Origin: Roseimicrobium gellanilyticum | Lineage (GTDB): Bacteria; Verrucomicrobiota; Verrucomicrobiia; Verrucomicrobiales; Verrucomicrobiaceae | DNA length: 64,000 nt | Direction: 5' to 3' | Assembly (NCBI RefSeq): GCF_003315205.1 | Contig: NZ_QNRR01000008.1 | Location: 310,001 to 374,000, forward strand | Shown here: positions 8,990 through 17,204 of the stretch, piece after piece | How positions within the stretch are numbered: the first letter of the stretch is position 1 | Layout: each line of letters opens with the position of its first letter | The notes under the pieces: model-generated | The model's database searches: none | What the model was told of the DNA's origin: nothing | Seen by the model: the letters and a program-made list of their open reading frames with translations, nothing else | Position numbers and translations under genes: made by a program

Positions 8990-11260
8990 ATGCCTGAAGA
9001 CTTCGAACCCACAGAGGAAGCGCAGTCCACCGACTTCCAACTGACTGCCCGCGGCGGTCCGGGAGGCCAGCACCAGGCCAGCGAAACCTACGTCGCACGT
9101 TCCACCGGGGTGCGACCTCTCGGCGAAGGCGGCGAGCAGGTGGGCATCGCCAAGATGGATGTAGACAGGCTGCAGGTCCAGGTGTGGAACCAGCGTGATG
9201 CAGCCGATATTCAGGCAAAGAAACGCCTGGGAGAACTGGAGCAGGACCTGAACAACCAAATCGGTGCGTTGGATCCCAACGGAGATCCGAACATCAAGAC
9301 GGACCTGGAGCGTCAGCTCAATTGGGTCAAGGCGAGGGCGAGTGATGGTACGTTCGATGTCGGCTCCTATGAAGGCACACTGACCAGCTTCACCAAGGAT
9401 CAGCTGAAGGATCTGGAACTCTCCAGAGACCTCTCAATGCAGTCCAACAAGCTGGCGCAGACGGTGAACTCCACCGCCTACCTGTTCTCCGAGTCTCCCT
9501 ATACCGGCGTCAATCGGCCCGGCCCGAACAAAGCGCCCAACGACCTGCACCTGCTGTCCCGCGCAGTGGCCAGCTCCCAGGTGGATGAACTCATTGGCAC
9601 GAATGTTCTCGCCAAGGAAAAGTTCGGCGTCGATTCGCAGGGCCGCCCCGTGGGCATCAGTGTCGGTGTGGATGGCTTCGGCGTCACTGGGAACGCGCAG
9701 AACGGCAAGCAGTACTTCATGGACATAGACTACTCCTCGCACAATGTGCAGAAGGGGCTCTACGACCTCGAAGCGCTGGACTACATCACCGGACAGGTGG
9801 ACCGGCACGCGGGGAATATCTTCATCGACCCGGCTACGGGTCAAGTGAAGGGCATCGACAATGACCTCGCCTTCCCCCAGGTATCCCGGGACCACCTCTT
9901 CACGGATGCTGGTGGTGACACCGACCTGCAGGCCAAGCCCGTGGCGAACCTGCCCCGGTACATGCACTCGGAGACAGCCAGGAAGATCGAGAGCACCAGC
10001 CCTGATGCCCTGCGCGCGCAGCTTTCCAGCGTGAAGTACCCCGGCGGTGGCGGAAAGCTGACTGACGCGGAAATCGATGGCGCCGTGACACGCTTGCAGG
10101 AAATGCAAAGTCACATCCGCACGATGCGTGAGTCCGGCCGTGTGGTGGATACCTTTGACAAGCAAACCTACAACGAAGCCATCCAGGCGCAGGAGAAGCA
10201 GGTGGTCGACCAGTGCAGCAAGTACTGGAACGGTGGCGGTATCGAGAAGGCGACATCCGCAGATTTCACGGACGCCCGCAAGACCTCCTACATCGGCACC
10301 GTCGACATGGAACGGCGCAAGAACGAGCTTGGCCTGGACCAGAACCAGACCTTGAAGCTCGATGCCAACGGTGTGCGCAACGCCACGAACAGCACCGGCA
10401 AAATCGATCGCAGTCCCGAGCACGCGAAGTACAAGGAGAAGGCTGACCAGACCCTGGCCCAAAAGAAGGGCGAGGCCCGTCACAACATGACCAAGGCCGA
10501 GCTCAAGGAGCTGCGTGAACTTCAAAAGGATCTCGATCATTACGAGAATCGCCTGGACAAGCTCGACCATCACAATGCCATGGCCTCGCTCAAGTCCCTG
10601 CGCTATGGCGGCGTGGATAATGCGAAGGACGCCTTCCATGAAAAGCGCCTGCACGCGATGCAGAAGCTCAAGGACATCGACGACCGTCTCAACGACCAGG
10701 CGAAGCAAATGCTCGATGGTGAGAAGCGGGACCTGATGAAGAGCGCCAAGAAGGAGGTGGATGATGAGAGATCCCTCAATCAATCCCAAGGTGTGGACAT
10801 GGGACATTCCCAATCACAGACTCAATCCCAATCATCCTCCAAGTCAGTCAAAGATGACGGTCCTGGCATTGACGGGGATGATGCCCTGAGCGAACTCGAA
10901 AGCGAACTGGAAGTAGAAGCTCCCAAAGCGAAAGTGGGTGTGGACGGCCAGCAGCAGACCCAGAAGCAGCCCGAGCCCAAGGGCATGGAGGTTGGCGGAG
11001 TAAAGAAGATCACCGCACGCTTCGAAGTGGGGAACGTCTCCAACATCACGGACCCCACGAAATCCACTCTTCAGCGCAAGGACAGCGTGCGGGAATCCAT
11101 GAAGGAAAGCGGCATCGTGAGGCTTGGGAAGGGGAAATTCGAAGTGGATGGCGACTCGAACAAGGTGCGCCAAACCGCAAGGATTCGCACCGGCGGAGAG
11201 GGCGAAGACCAGCCTCAGGAGAGCCAGAAACAGAAGACCGGGGTCAAAGGGATGAAGTGA
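8990..11260 (+). CDS. PI4-kinase-like catalytic core protein with long coiled tail; possible secreted effector
   Basis: A 756-residue, highly charged, non-membrane protein with no classical signal peptide. Residues about 160-350 resemble the atypical kinase fold of type II phosphatidylinositol 4-kinases and related bacterial effectors: a helix RAVASSQVDELIGTNVLA, then LDYITGQVDRHAGNIFID, whose DRHAGN gives the catalytic Asp271 and metal-binding Asn276, then KGIDNDLAFP, the counterpart of the DFG loop with Asp290. I cannot fix the ATP-binding Lys. Residues 360-620 are helical and charged (LKELRELQKDLDHYENRL), followed by a Gln/Ser-rich stretch and a basic tail. It lies alone behind a strong terminator. 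The kinase-like assignment rests on motifs; the lipid or protein substrate is unknown. Confidence 0.6.
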   Translation: MPEDFEPTEEAQSTDFQLTARGGPGGQHQASETYVARSTGVRPLGEGGEQVGIAKMDVDRLQVQVWNQRDAADIQAKKRLGELEQDLNNQIGALDPNGDPNIKTDLERQLNWVKARASDGTFDVGSYEGTLTSFTKDQLKDLELSRDLSMQSNKLAQTVNSTAYLFSESPYTGVNRPGPNKAPNDLHLLSRAVASSQVDELIGTNVLAKEKFGVDSQGRPVGISVGVDGFGVTGNAQNGKQYFMDIDYSSHNVQKGLYDLEALDYITGQVDRHAGNIFIDPATGQVKGIDNDLAFPQVSRDHLFTDAGGDTDLQAKPVANLPRYMHSETARKIESTSPDALRAQLSSVKYPGGGGKLTDAEIDGAVTRLQEMQSHIRTMRESGRVVDTFDKQTYNEAIQAQEKQVVDQCSKYWNGGGIEKATSADFTDARKTSYIGTVDMERRKNELGLDQNQTLKLDANGVRNATNSTGKIDRSPEHAKYKEKADQTLAQKKGEARHNMTKAELKELRELQKDLDHYENRLDKLDHHNAMASLKSLRYGGVDNAKDAFHEKRLHAMQKLKDIDDRLNDQAKQMLDGEKRDLMKSAKKEVDDERSLNQSQGVDMGHSQSQTQSQSSSKSVKDDGPGIDGDDALSELESELEVEAPKAKVGVDGQQQTQKQPEPKGMEVGGVKKITARFEVGNVSNITDPTKSTLQRKDSVRESMKESGIVRLGKGKFEVDGDSNKVRQTARIRTGGEGEDQPQESQKQKTGVKGMK

Positions 11261-11438
11261 GCCTCAAGTCATCGAACGGGCAGCAGGCTCAACAGTGAGC
11301 GGCGGCTTCATTGTTTTGGTCGAGATTCTCCGCTTGTAGCAAACCAGTCTCAGCAAGCTGGTTGCTTACAATTGCAAGGATGCAAAAAATAACAGTATTG
11401 TTAATGGTGATGCCGCATACCTGCGCGCATCGTAGTGC

Positions 11439-11672
11439 ATGGCATTGTCAGAGTTCGAGGTGGAGATAGCGACTCGAGTGGCAGACATCATTCAACGACG
11501 GCCCAGTCTGAGCCGCGATGTGGCCGCTCTGGCGCGGCTGGTAGGCGTGACGCCGTACCATCTCGCGCAGTACTTTCACCGGACTTTCGGCATGTCCCTC
11601 CACCGCTACGCCCAGGAACTGGGCACCGGACCTCGCGGAGAGATTCGGGATTGGGTGCTGCTCGCCATCTGA
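11439..11672 (+). CDS. Short AraC-type helix-turn-helix protein
   Basis: A 77-residue open frame whose middle, LARLVGVTPYHLAQYFHRTF followed by GMSLHRYAQ, matches a single AraC-family helix-turn-helix. Full AraC regulators carry two such motifs and usually an N-terminal sensor domain; neither is present. It may be a stand-alone DNA-binding protein or the remnant of a larger regulator. The region before it is AT-richer than its surroundings and could hold a promoter. Confidence 0.6.
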   Translation: MALSEFEVEIATRVADIIQRRPSLSRDVAALARLVGVTPYHLAQYFHRTFGMSLHRYAQELGTGPRGEIRDWVLLAI

Positions 11673-11769
11673 GCCAGCCCGTCGAGCAAGATGCACGTTT
11701 TTTCAGCGTCATATTTATGTGGCGCAAACTCGGGCAATGATTCACGTTTTAGAAAAACCAGAATGAGCG

Positions 11770-11958
11770 ATGAAGGATGCCGGAGACGAACTTGCGCACG
11801 CCGTATGGAGGGTGAACTTCCTCCAACGGCTCCTGGACACGCATCGCGCCACCACGAATCCGGGAATTGAAGAGTGGTCTCTGCAAGAGTCCGCCTACGA
11901 GCATCAACTCGAGAAGGCCAAAGCAGAGCTGGCGAGGCTCAGGCAGCGTAGTGATTGA
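11770..11958 (+). CDS. Small hypothetical protein, helical
   Basis: A 62-residue frame with a heptad-like C-terminal half (YEHQLEKAKAELARLRQ) suggesting a short coiled coil. There are no recognisable motifs. It follows the short AraC-like gene by about 100 bases on the same strand. It could be real because composition is protein-like throughout, but nothing else supports it. Confidence 0.45.
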   Translation: MKDAGDELAHAVWRVNFLQRLLDTHRATTNPGIEEWSLQESAYEHQLEKAKAELARLRQRSD

Positions 11959-12665
11959 AGGGATGTGACCCTGAGGCGGCCCCATTTTCCTCCACCATGG
12001 AATCGCATCCGGGCTCGGAGGTGGGGCAGGCGGCGGATGCTGGCACCGAGGACCTCCGCAGTGGGGGCGCCAACTTTGGTGGCGTTGTGATGGTGACCTG
12101 GACTGTGTCTGCCTCATCCAGCGATGGGCACCGTACGGGACAGCCATGACCTCATGCTGCCATTGATATTACATTGCTGATTCATGCTGGGAGGGGAGCG
12201 AGGGGAGGTACACAGGCATTCAGGCCTTATTGCACCAAGGTACAATAGGCAAACGCCGGGTATTTGGAGAGAATCACTACTCAATGCTCAAGCAAGCGAA
12301 GCGCGGAACGGGTGGTTGGTCCGTGCAATCATGCAACGGAGCAACGTGGAACGATTGCACATGAAAACAACACGAGCCAGGCATTGGGCTGCCTTCCAGA
12401 TATCGCAGTACCACTCGAACACGTGCAGTGACTGGTTCCCCGACCGCGTGTGCGTATCGGTGCCCATCCCGGCGCTGGCAGGGCACTTCTCAATGACCAT
12501 GACGGATATCCGCCGAGCCAGACGACGGGTTCGTTTAACCTGGAGAAGAGCCAGGAGCAGATCCGCAGCATGGCCAGCGAGGCTGCGGAGTGAAGATGAC
12601 CATTTCCGTGCGGGGCGCCGGCACCACTGGCGCTCCGCATCACCATCCCATCCAAAGACACTGCC
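11959..12665. other. Gene-poor stretch, possible coding remnant
   Basis: No complete gene is convincing. The piece from about 12430 to 12593 reads on the plus strand as a protein-like end (SFNLEKSQEQIRSMASEAAE before a TGA) but has no start. It may be a decayed gene. Nothing else is recognised. Confidence 0.4.
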
Positions 12666-12893
12666 ATGAAAACGAATCTGATTTCCCATTTGCTGCTCGC
12701 CTGCATGGGGAGCGCTCTCCTGTCCTCCTGTGTCGCCGGTCACGTCGATCGTGTGGAAGATCGCATGGACCGTCGTGAAGACCGCTATGATCGCCGCCAC
12801 TACAGTGGACCCGGTGATCGCGCCGAGGACTACTGGGACAAGCGCGAAAATGTGAATGACAAGCTGCGTGGACGACGCGGGTTGATGTATTAG
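12666..12893 (+). CDS. Small Arg/Asp-rich lipoprotein
   Basis: A 75-residue lipoprotein: signal LLLACMGSALLSSC with the lipidated Cys at 22, then a mature part dominated by Arg and Asp (HVDRVEDRMDRREDRYDRR) that repeats the pattern DRxEDR. No domain is recognised. Its stop codon TAG coincides with the TA target and first G of the MITE-like element that starts at 12893, so the element abuts the gene directly. Confidence 0.75.
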   Translation: MKTNLISHLLLACMGSALLSSCVAGHVDRVEDRMDRREDRYDRRHYSGPGDRAEDYWDKRENVNDKLRGRRGLMY

Positions 12894-13254
12894 AGCATTT
12901 TAAATAAAGCTATAGCCAGTTCGAATTGAGTTGTGGCAGCTCGTCCCGGAGGGACGCTGGTTGGTAGCCGGTGGTGTAGGGAGCCTCAGCGACCGCAACC
13001 ACCGGATCTACGCATCAAACGTTCTTGCGTCCCGGATGGGACGCCGGAAGAGTATCATAGACCCCCGGCACGAGGAAGAGACCATGACCGCCTCTTCCGC
13101 CGTCCCATCCGGGACGGAGTAGCTTTGGCATCCATGATCCGGTGGTTCCCGGCCTGATTACAGGCCTCCACCACCGGCTACCATCCAGCGTCCCTCCGGG
13201 ACGAATACGCCTTTGTTCTCATTATCTACGGCTACAGTTTTAGGGAAAATGCTC
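12893..13254. mobile_element. MITE-like element, 362 bp, TA-flanked
   Basis: The ends are imperfect inverted repeats: GAGCATTTTAAATAAAGC on the left and, inverted, GAGCATTTTCCCTAAAAC on the right, each reaching GCC about 25 bases in. A TA flanks each side (12891-12892 and 13255-13256), as expected for Tc1/mariner or IS630-type transposition. The interior carries a second palindrome with perfect 18-bp arms (GTCCCGGAGGGACGCTGG at 12943-12960 and its complement at 13185-13202), related to the repeat at 35731-35996. There is no transposase inside. The ends match those at 20253-20447 and 41400-41587. Confidence 0.8.
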
Positions 13255-13354
13255 TAGAGCAGCGCAATAGACGGACGGGGCGCCAGTGAGCCACTCAAAT
13301 TGGGTGGCTGCCTGATTCCGCGGGCGCGTGAACGTGAGTGTGAGGATACAACGG

Positions 13355-13425
13355 CGGTGCCGAAGGCCCTGGACTGTGCGCAGCACTGCTGCCGCTCTCC
13401 TCAAGTGCAGCATGCTGCACACCTC
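13355..13425 (+). repeat. Dispersed repeat, GCCGAAGGCC family
   Basis: Contains GGTGCCGAAGGCC, GGACTGTGCGCAGC and GTGCAGC words shared with 47944-48012 and, inverted, with 48104-48146 and 59466-59533. Function is unknown. Confidence 0.75.
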
Positions 13426-13575
13426 TCTGGGTGCGTCACTCCACGAGCGAGTATTGCCATCGCCATGGTGGAACATTCTCATGTTGGTCGAATAAATTCT
13501 GGGATGCCCTCGTCCGTGTCGGAGGTCAGCATGAATACTTCATGTGAGCCCCTCAACCCAGCCTCTTACGACACT

Positions 13576-14133
13576 ATGATGGAGCAGCGAATCATGCGAG
13601 TGACCCGAAGCCTCGGATGCCTTGCCAGTATGGCGGTGGGTTTGTGCCTCTCTTCCTGCACGTCGTACTACCTTCCGTCCTCTGATGCAGGAGGGTGCGC
13701 CTCATCGAGTAGCCGTGACACGGGGTGGGGAACAATAACGAGTAGCAGCTACAGTCTCCCCAGTGTGTACGCCGGTGCATCAAGTTCCGGCTACAGCTAC
13801 AGCGTCAGTTGCAACACACCACGCACCACGAGCTCCTGCGATTCGTCGAACTCCAGTTTCACGACGTTCAATTCGTGGCATGGCACGAGTGGCGTCCAAT
13901 GCGACAGTGGGGACTCTACCTACAGAGGAGGCCTGATAGGTGCGGGCAGTTCGTATCATTCATCCCATGAAAGTGCCTCAGCACGATCCAACAATCGGCA
14001 AAGCACGGGCACGAGCCCCGGATTCAAAAGCCTGCTCAGTACCGACTATGGAAGTCCGTCCGCTGGGAGTGGAAGCCTTCTCCGGCAGGGTGACATACGC
14101 CCTTCTGCAAACAGCGGCAGCTTGCTGTACTGA
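13576..14133 (+). CDS. Ser-rich lipoprotein of unknown function
   Basis: A 185-residue lipoprotein. After a short start it has a signal with lipobox CLSSC (MAVGLCLSSC), then a low-complexity mature part very rich in Ser, Gly, Thr and Tyr (for example SGYSYSVSC and SSCDSSNSS) with several Cys. The C-terminal third has repeated Ser-Gly-Ser-Leu-Leu words (GSGSLLRQG, NSGSLLY). Three in-frame starts lie close together (13576, 13579, 13594); the last gives the tidiest signal. No domain is recognised. It may be a surface or envelope filler protein. Confidence 0.65.
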   Translation: MMEQRIMRVTRSLGCLASMAVGLCLSSCTSYYLPSSDAGGCASSSSRDTGWGTITSSSYSLPSVYAGASSSGYSYSVSCNTPRTTSSCDSSNSSFTTFNSWHGTSGVQCDSGDSTYRGGLIGAGSSYHSSHESASARSNNRQSTGTSPGFKSLLSTDYGSPSAGSGSLLRQGDIRPSANSGSLLY

Positions 14134-14202
14134 ACCTCGCGGCCACGAAATGGATCATCCGCGCTGCCTGGTTCCATCCATCCTCGTCTCTCGTCTCTTG
14201 TC

Positions 14203-14805
14203 TCACTTCAGCAGCCGCGCCACGGCAGCGGCGAGAAGCTGCAGTCGTTTGAGTTCCGATACCACGTGCGCACGGGGGCGGCAGTAGTGCACGGAAATCA
14301 TCCCGAGCATTTGGCCCGTGCCATCCACCAGCGGCATGGATCGCACGGCGCGGACGCTGGCCTTCTGCAGTTCGTCCAGGCTCTGGGTATCTGCAAAGAT
14401 GGGACTGGTATTCACATCTTCCACGATCACCGGTCGATGCTCCTGCATTGCCAGACCGCAGGCGGAGTGACGGTCATTGGTGAACTCGAAAAAGTTCAGA
14501 AACGACCGTCCGAACCCTCGCTGCGCCTCCAGTATCAAGCCCTGCCCTGTGGGGTGGAGCCGCTGGACGTTGGCAAAATCCGCTGAAAGTACGGAAGTCG
14601 CTGCCTCAAGAGCCCACGTGAGTGCCACATCGCGACTGGCCAGCCCCTGTAGTTCGGTGAGTTTCTGCAGCCATATCTGCAGCTTTGCATCAGCCGCCTC
14701 TTCCCGCGCCGCCACAGACTGTGCCGCAGTACGGTTGCTCTCCCTGCGGAGGTGTGCCAATTGCTGCTCCACACCGTCTAGCCATTGGCCGCCTGTCAGG
14801 TCCAT
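14203..14805 (-). CDS. GAF-domain protein
   Basis: A 200-residue cytoplasmic protein. Residues about 1-50 are helical and probably coiled coil (QQLAHLRRESNRTAAQSV). Residues 55-195 form a GAF domain: ALTWALEAATSVLSADFANVQ, then the ACGLAMQEHRPVIVEDV stretch and a C-terminal GMISVHYCRPR strand. This matches the GAF sensors found in front of histidine kinases and diguanylate cyclases, but no output domain is attached. It could be a stand-alone sensor for a partner kinase. No ligand residues can be named. Confidence 0.78.
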   Translation of the reverse strand: MDLTGGQWLDGVEQQLAHLRRESNRTAAQSVAAREEAADAKLQIWLQKLTELQGLASRDVALTWALEAATSVLSADFANVQRLHPTGQGLILEAQRGFGRSFLNFFEFTNDRHSACGLAMQEHRPVIVEDVNTSPIFADTQSLDELQKASVRAVRSMPLVDGTGQMLGMISVHYCRPRAHVVSELKRLQLLAAAVARLLK

Positions 14806-15093
14806 GGATTGTCGTTATGAAAAAATCAGGGGAATGGTATCCAGCTCTCTTGCACAATGCAATCAGCGGGCAGACGAGTTATGATAGCAGAGACTGGGTG
14901 AGAATCAAGAACACGCCTCGGTACGAGGCTCCCCGCCAATACCAGCCTTCGCACCTCGTCCAGTCAGCCGAGTTACATCACCATGATGGCATCTGAATTC
15001 CCATAATAAGACAGGCCAGATCGCCGATGTACTTCGCGAGAGGTATCGACCTTCACGGCCAGTTGCCACCGACGAATGCAGCGAGCCGTTCTC

Positions 15094-16794
15094 TCACTTC
15101 CCGGAGAATCGAATCAGCACAAATTCCTTCTCGCTGCGAGCTTCACCCCATTCGCCCGTGAACTGCCCGCGAATCTCGCCCTTGCCATAGCGGCGCTCAA
15201 AGTAGAGCCACCAGTCCTTGTAGATCTGTGGTGTGGTCAGCATCCACTTGATGCCACTGTCCGGGATGGTGTTGATGTCGTAGATCTCGAACGTATCCTC
15301 CGGCAGGTAGAAGGGGTAGGGGATCTGCGCAAGGTGCAGCAGCATCAGCGGGCCATCCTTCGGTTCCATGGCCTTGTTGATGGCATCCGCCACGGGCTTG
15401 ATGATGTGATCCGTGTGCACGTACACCCCGGTGAGCGCCCCGTAGAAGCCTATCGCCGCCGTGAGGCCAATGCAGGACCACACGGCAAACTTCTCTGCCA
15501 GAGACTCGCGGTGCCGCAGCAGCCACACACAGGCGATGGTGCTGAGCGCAAAGCCCACGATCCAGAGCACGGACTCACCCACGGGCAGTGAGAGATCCAC
15601 CTTGGCGAAAAGCACCAATCCCGCGAGACCCAGCAGTGAGACCACCGCGACGGCGAGCATCACATGTTTCCAGATGGCAAAGGCGCGGCGTTGCCCTTCG
15701 GCGAAGCCCGCGGAGAGCAGCCAGCCCAAGAGCATGGCCACGGGACCGAGCAGTGGCGCCACATAGCGCGGGCTGGAGCTGGGCAGCAGCACCATGAACG
15801 CAAAACCCGTCATGGCTCCATACAAGATGCCGCGGAAGACCTGGGTGCAGTCCTCCGTCTCACGTGCGCCAGTGACGGTGCGCTTTCTAAACGCGAGCGG
15901 CAGGAAGAGAATCCATGGGAGGAACATCACCAGCGCCCGTGGCCCGCGCACGATCCAGTCACTCACGGAGCTCTTCTCTTCACCGGTGACACGGCTCGTC
16001 ACTTCATGACTCCAGGCGTCCATCGCATTGCGTGGAATCTCCGGCGCCGGCAGGCCCTTGAGCTGTGCGTCTGCCACGGCGCGCTGGTGCAGCACCTGCA
16101 GCAGCTTGTCATACTCCTGCATGAAGGGGATGGCCCACACGAGTGCGATGCCCAGGCACACCAGAATTCCGAGCAGATGCGGCAGGGAAAAGAGTTCGCG
16201 CCAGCGCTTCGTCTGCCAGCACACGCCAGCCAGCAGCAGGTAGAAGAAGAGGAAATGCGCCGGCCCCTTCGCCAGCAGCGCGAGTCCCAGCAGCACCCCG
16301 GCGACCAGCCACGTGAGCCAGCGGTTTGCCTTGCCCAGAAAGCCTGCGAGCCACGCGGCAAAGGCCGCACCCGTGAAGGCGATGTAATACACCTCAATCT
16401 CCGCAAGCCGCCCTTTCTCAATGCAGCCAATGCTGGTGAGAAAACACACCACTCCCAGCAACGCAGCGCGCTCGCCGATGGCTCTGCGGCCAAAGCCATA
16501 CATGAGCAAGGACGCGCCCAGCATGGTGAGCACGCTGGGAAGCCGCGCGGACCATTCGTTCTGCACTCCCGTGAGCTTGAAGCTCGCGGCACTCACCCAG
16601 TTGATGAGCGGCGGCTTCCGCACAAAGGGCTCACCTCCGGAGTAGGGCACCACCCAGTTCCCTGTGTTCAGCATCGTGCGCCCCGGCAGCGTGCGCCGCC
16701 ACTCCTCCCCGCGAATCTCCCGCCGCCCGAGCCCCGTGAGATACAGGAGCGCCCAGAGCAGGGTGATGGCGGCAATGGAGAGGAGGGACTTCAT
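15094..16794 (-). CDS. ArnT-like polyprenol-phosphate glycosyltransferase (GT39/GT83 type)
   Basis: A polytopic inner-membrane protein of 566 residues with about 11-13 membrane segments. The first periplasmic loop carries the acidic and basic motif region EIRGEEWRR and EPFVRKPPLINW, typical of glycosyltransferases that take a sugar from a polyprenyl phosphate donor and pass it to lipid A or protein. The C-terminus is a soluble periplasmic tail. The start is set at MKSLLSIAAITLLWALLY, which begins directly with membrane segment 1. Its acceptor is unknown; no arn gene lies nearby. Confidence 0.8.
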   Translation of the reverse strand: MKSLLSIAAITLLWALLYLTGLGRREIRGEEWRRTLPGRTMLNTGNWVVPYSGGEPFVRKPPLINWVSAASFKLTGVQNEWSARLPSVLTMLGASLLMYGFGRRAIGERAALLGVVCFLTSIGCIEKGRLAEIEVYYIAFTGAAFAAWLAGFLGKANRWLTWLVAGVLLGLALLAKGPAHFLFFYLLLAGVCWQTKRWRELFSLPHLLGILVCLGIALVWAIPFMQEYDKLLQVLHQRAVADAQLKGLPAPEIPRNAMDAWSHEVTSRVTGEEKSSVSDWIVRGPRALVMFLPWILFLPLAFRKRTVTGARETEDCTQVFRGILYGAMTGFAFMVLLPSSSPRYVAPLLGPVAMLLGWLLSAGFAEGQRRAFAIWKHVMLAVAVVSLLGLAGLVLFAKVDLSLPVGESVLWIVGFALSTIACVWLLRHRESLAEKFAVWSCIGLTAAIGFYGALTGVYVHTDHIIKPVADAINKAMEPKDGPLMLLHLAQIPYPFYLPEDTFEIYDINTIPDSGIKWMLTTPQIYKDWWLYFERRYGKGEIRGQFTGEWGEARSEKEFVLIRFSGK

Positions 16795-16898
16795 CAAGGA
16801 GGTGCGGAAGCAGGAAGCGAGGCGTGAGCAGCAACGGAAGGGTGACCTTAGCAAGGGTGCGGGAACGTGGAAGCAGAGCTTTGGTGGAATTTTCAGCA

Positions 16899-16949
16899 GG
16901 AGGTTAGGCGTCCTCGCCTGACAGTGGGCGTTAGACCTCCGGTCTGACC
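16899..16949 (+). repeat. REP element
   Basis: Begins GGAGGTTAGGCGTCCTCGCC and continues into a second small dyad (TTAGACCTCCGGTCTGA). Each half folds as a short hairpin. It shares GGAGGTTAGGC and GCCTGAC with the REPs flanking the RAYT gene at 44.3 kb. It pairs with the inverted copy at 17075-17123. Confidence 0.88.
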
Positions 16950-17074
16950 AGAGACATCTGTCCCGCAGTAAGTCGATCTACACGTGATGCTGCGCACTTC
17001 GTGGAGCTTTCGTGCTCCGGAGGGATGTTTCGGAGATGGCTCCTGGTGCTTTGTGCCGCTTGCTTTTTACTTCC

Positions 17075-17123
17075 GTCAGACCGGAGGTCTAACGCCCACT
17101 GTCAGGCGGGACGCCTAACCTCC
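17075..17123 (-). repeat. REP element, inverted partner
   Basis: Reverse-oriented copy of the 16899 element, ending GACGCCTAACCTCC. Together they form a BIME-like inverted pair about 225 bases long. Confidence 0.88.
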
Positions 17124-17140
17124 TTGTCCTGGCGTGAAAC

Positions 17141-17172
17141 AAAAGAAGCAGGCATCGCTGCCTGCTTCTTTT
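17141..17172 (-). terminator. Rho-independent terminator of pnp
   Basis: Perfect 14-bp stem AAAAGAAGCAGGCA (17141-17154) with its complement at 17159-17172 and the loop TCGC. It lies 33 bases beyond the pnp stop on the minus strand; the stem ends in a U tract in that direction. Confidence 0.93.
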
Positions 17173-17204
17173 GAATCTAGGAACAGAATGTACGTTCGTC
17201 CCGC

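Larger units (their letters stand above)
16795..17204. other. Intergenic stretch with inverted REP pair and terminator
   Basis: The glycosyltransferase and pnp are both on the minus strand, and this stretch separates them. It holds two REP elements in opposite orientation (16899-16949 and 17075-17123), about 125 bases of unique sequence between them, and the pnp terminator. No gene is seen. Confidence 0.8.

Noticed and set aside
9434-10813. A 459-codon frame opposite the kinase-like gene
   Set aside because: The plus-strand frame has conserved kinase-like motifs; the minus-strand product is an artefact-like Leu/His/Val-rich sequence.
12288-12800. A 170-codon minus-strand frame
   Set aside because: It runs antisense through the lipoprotein gene and has no family features.
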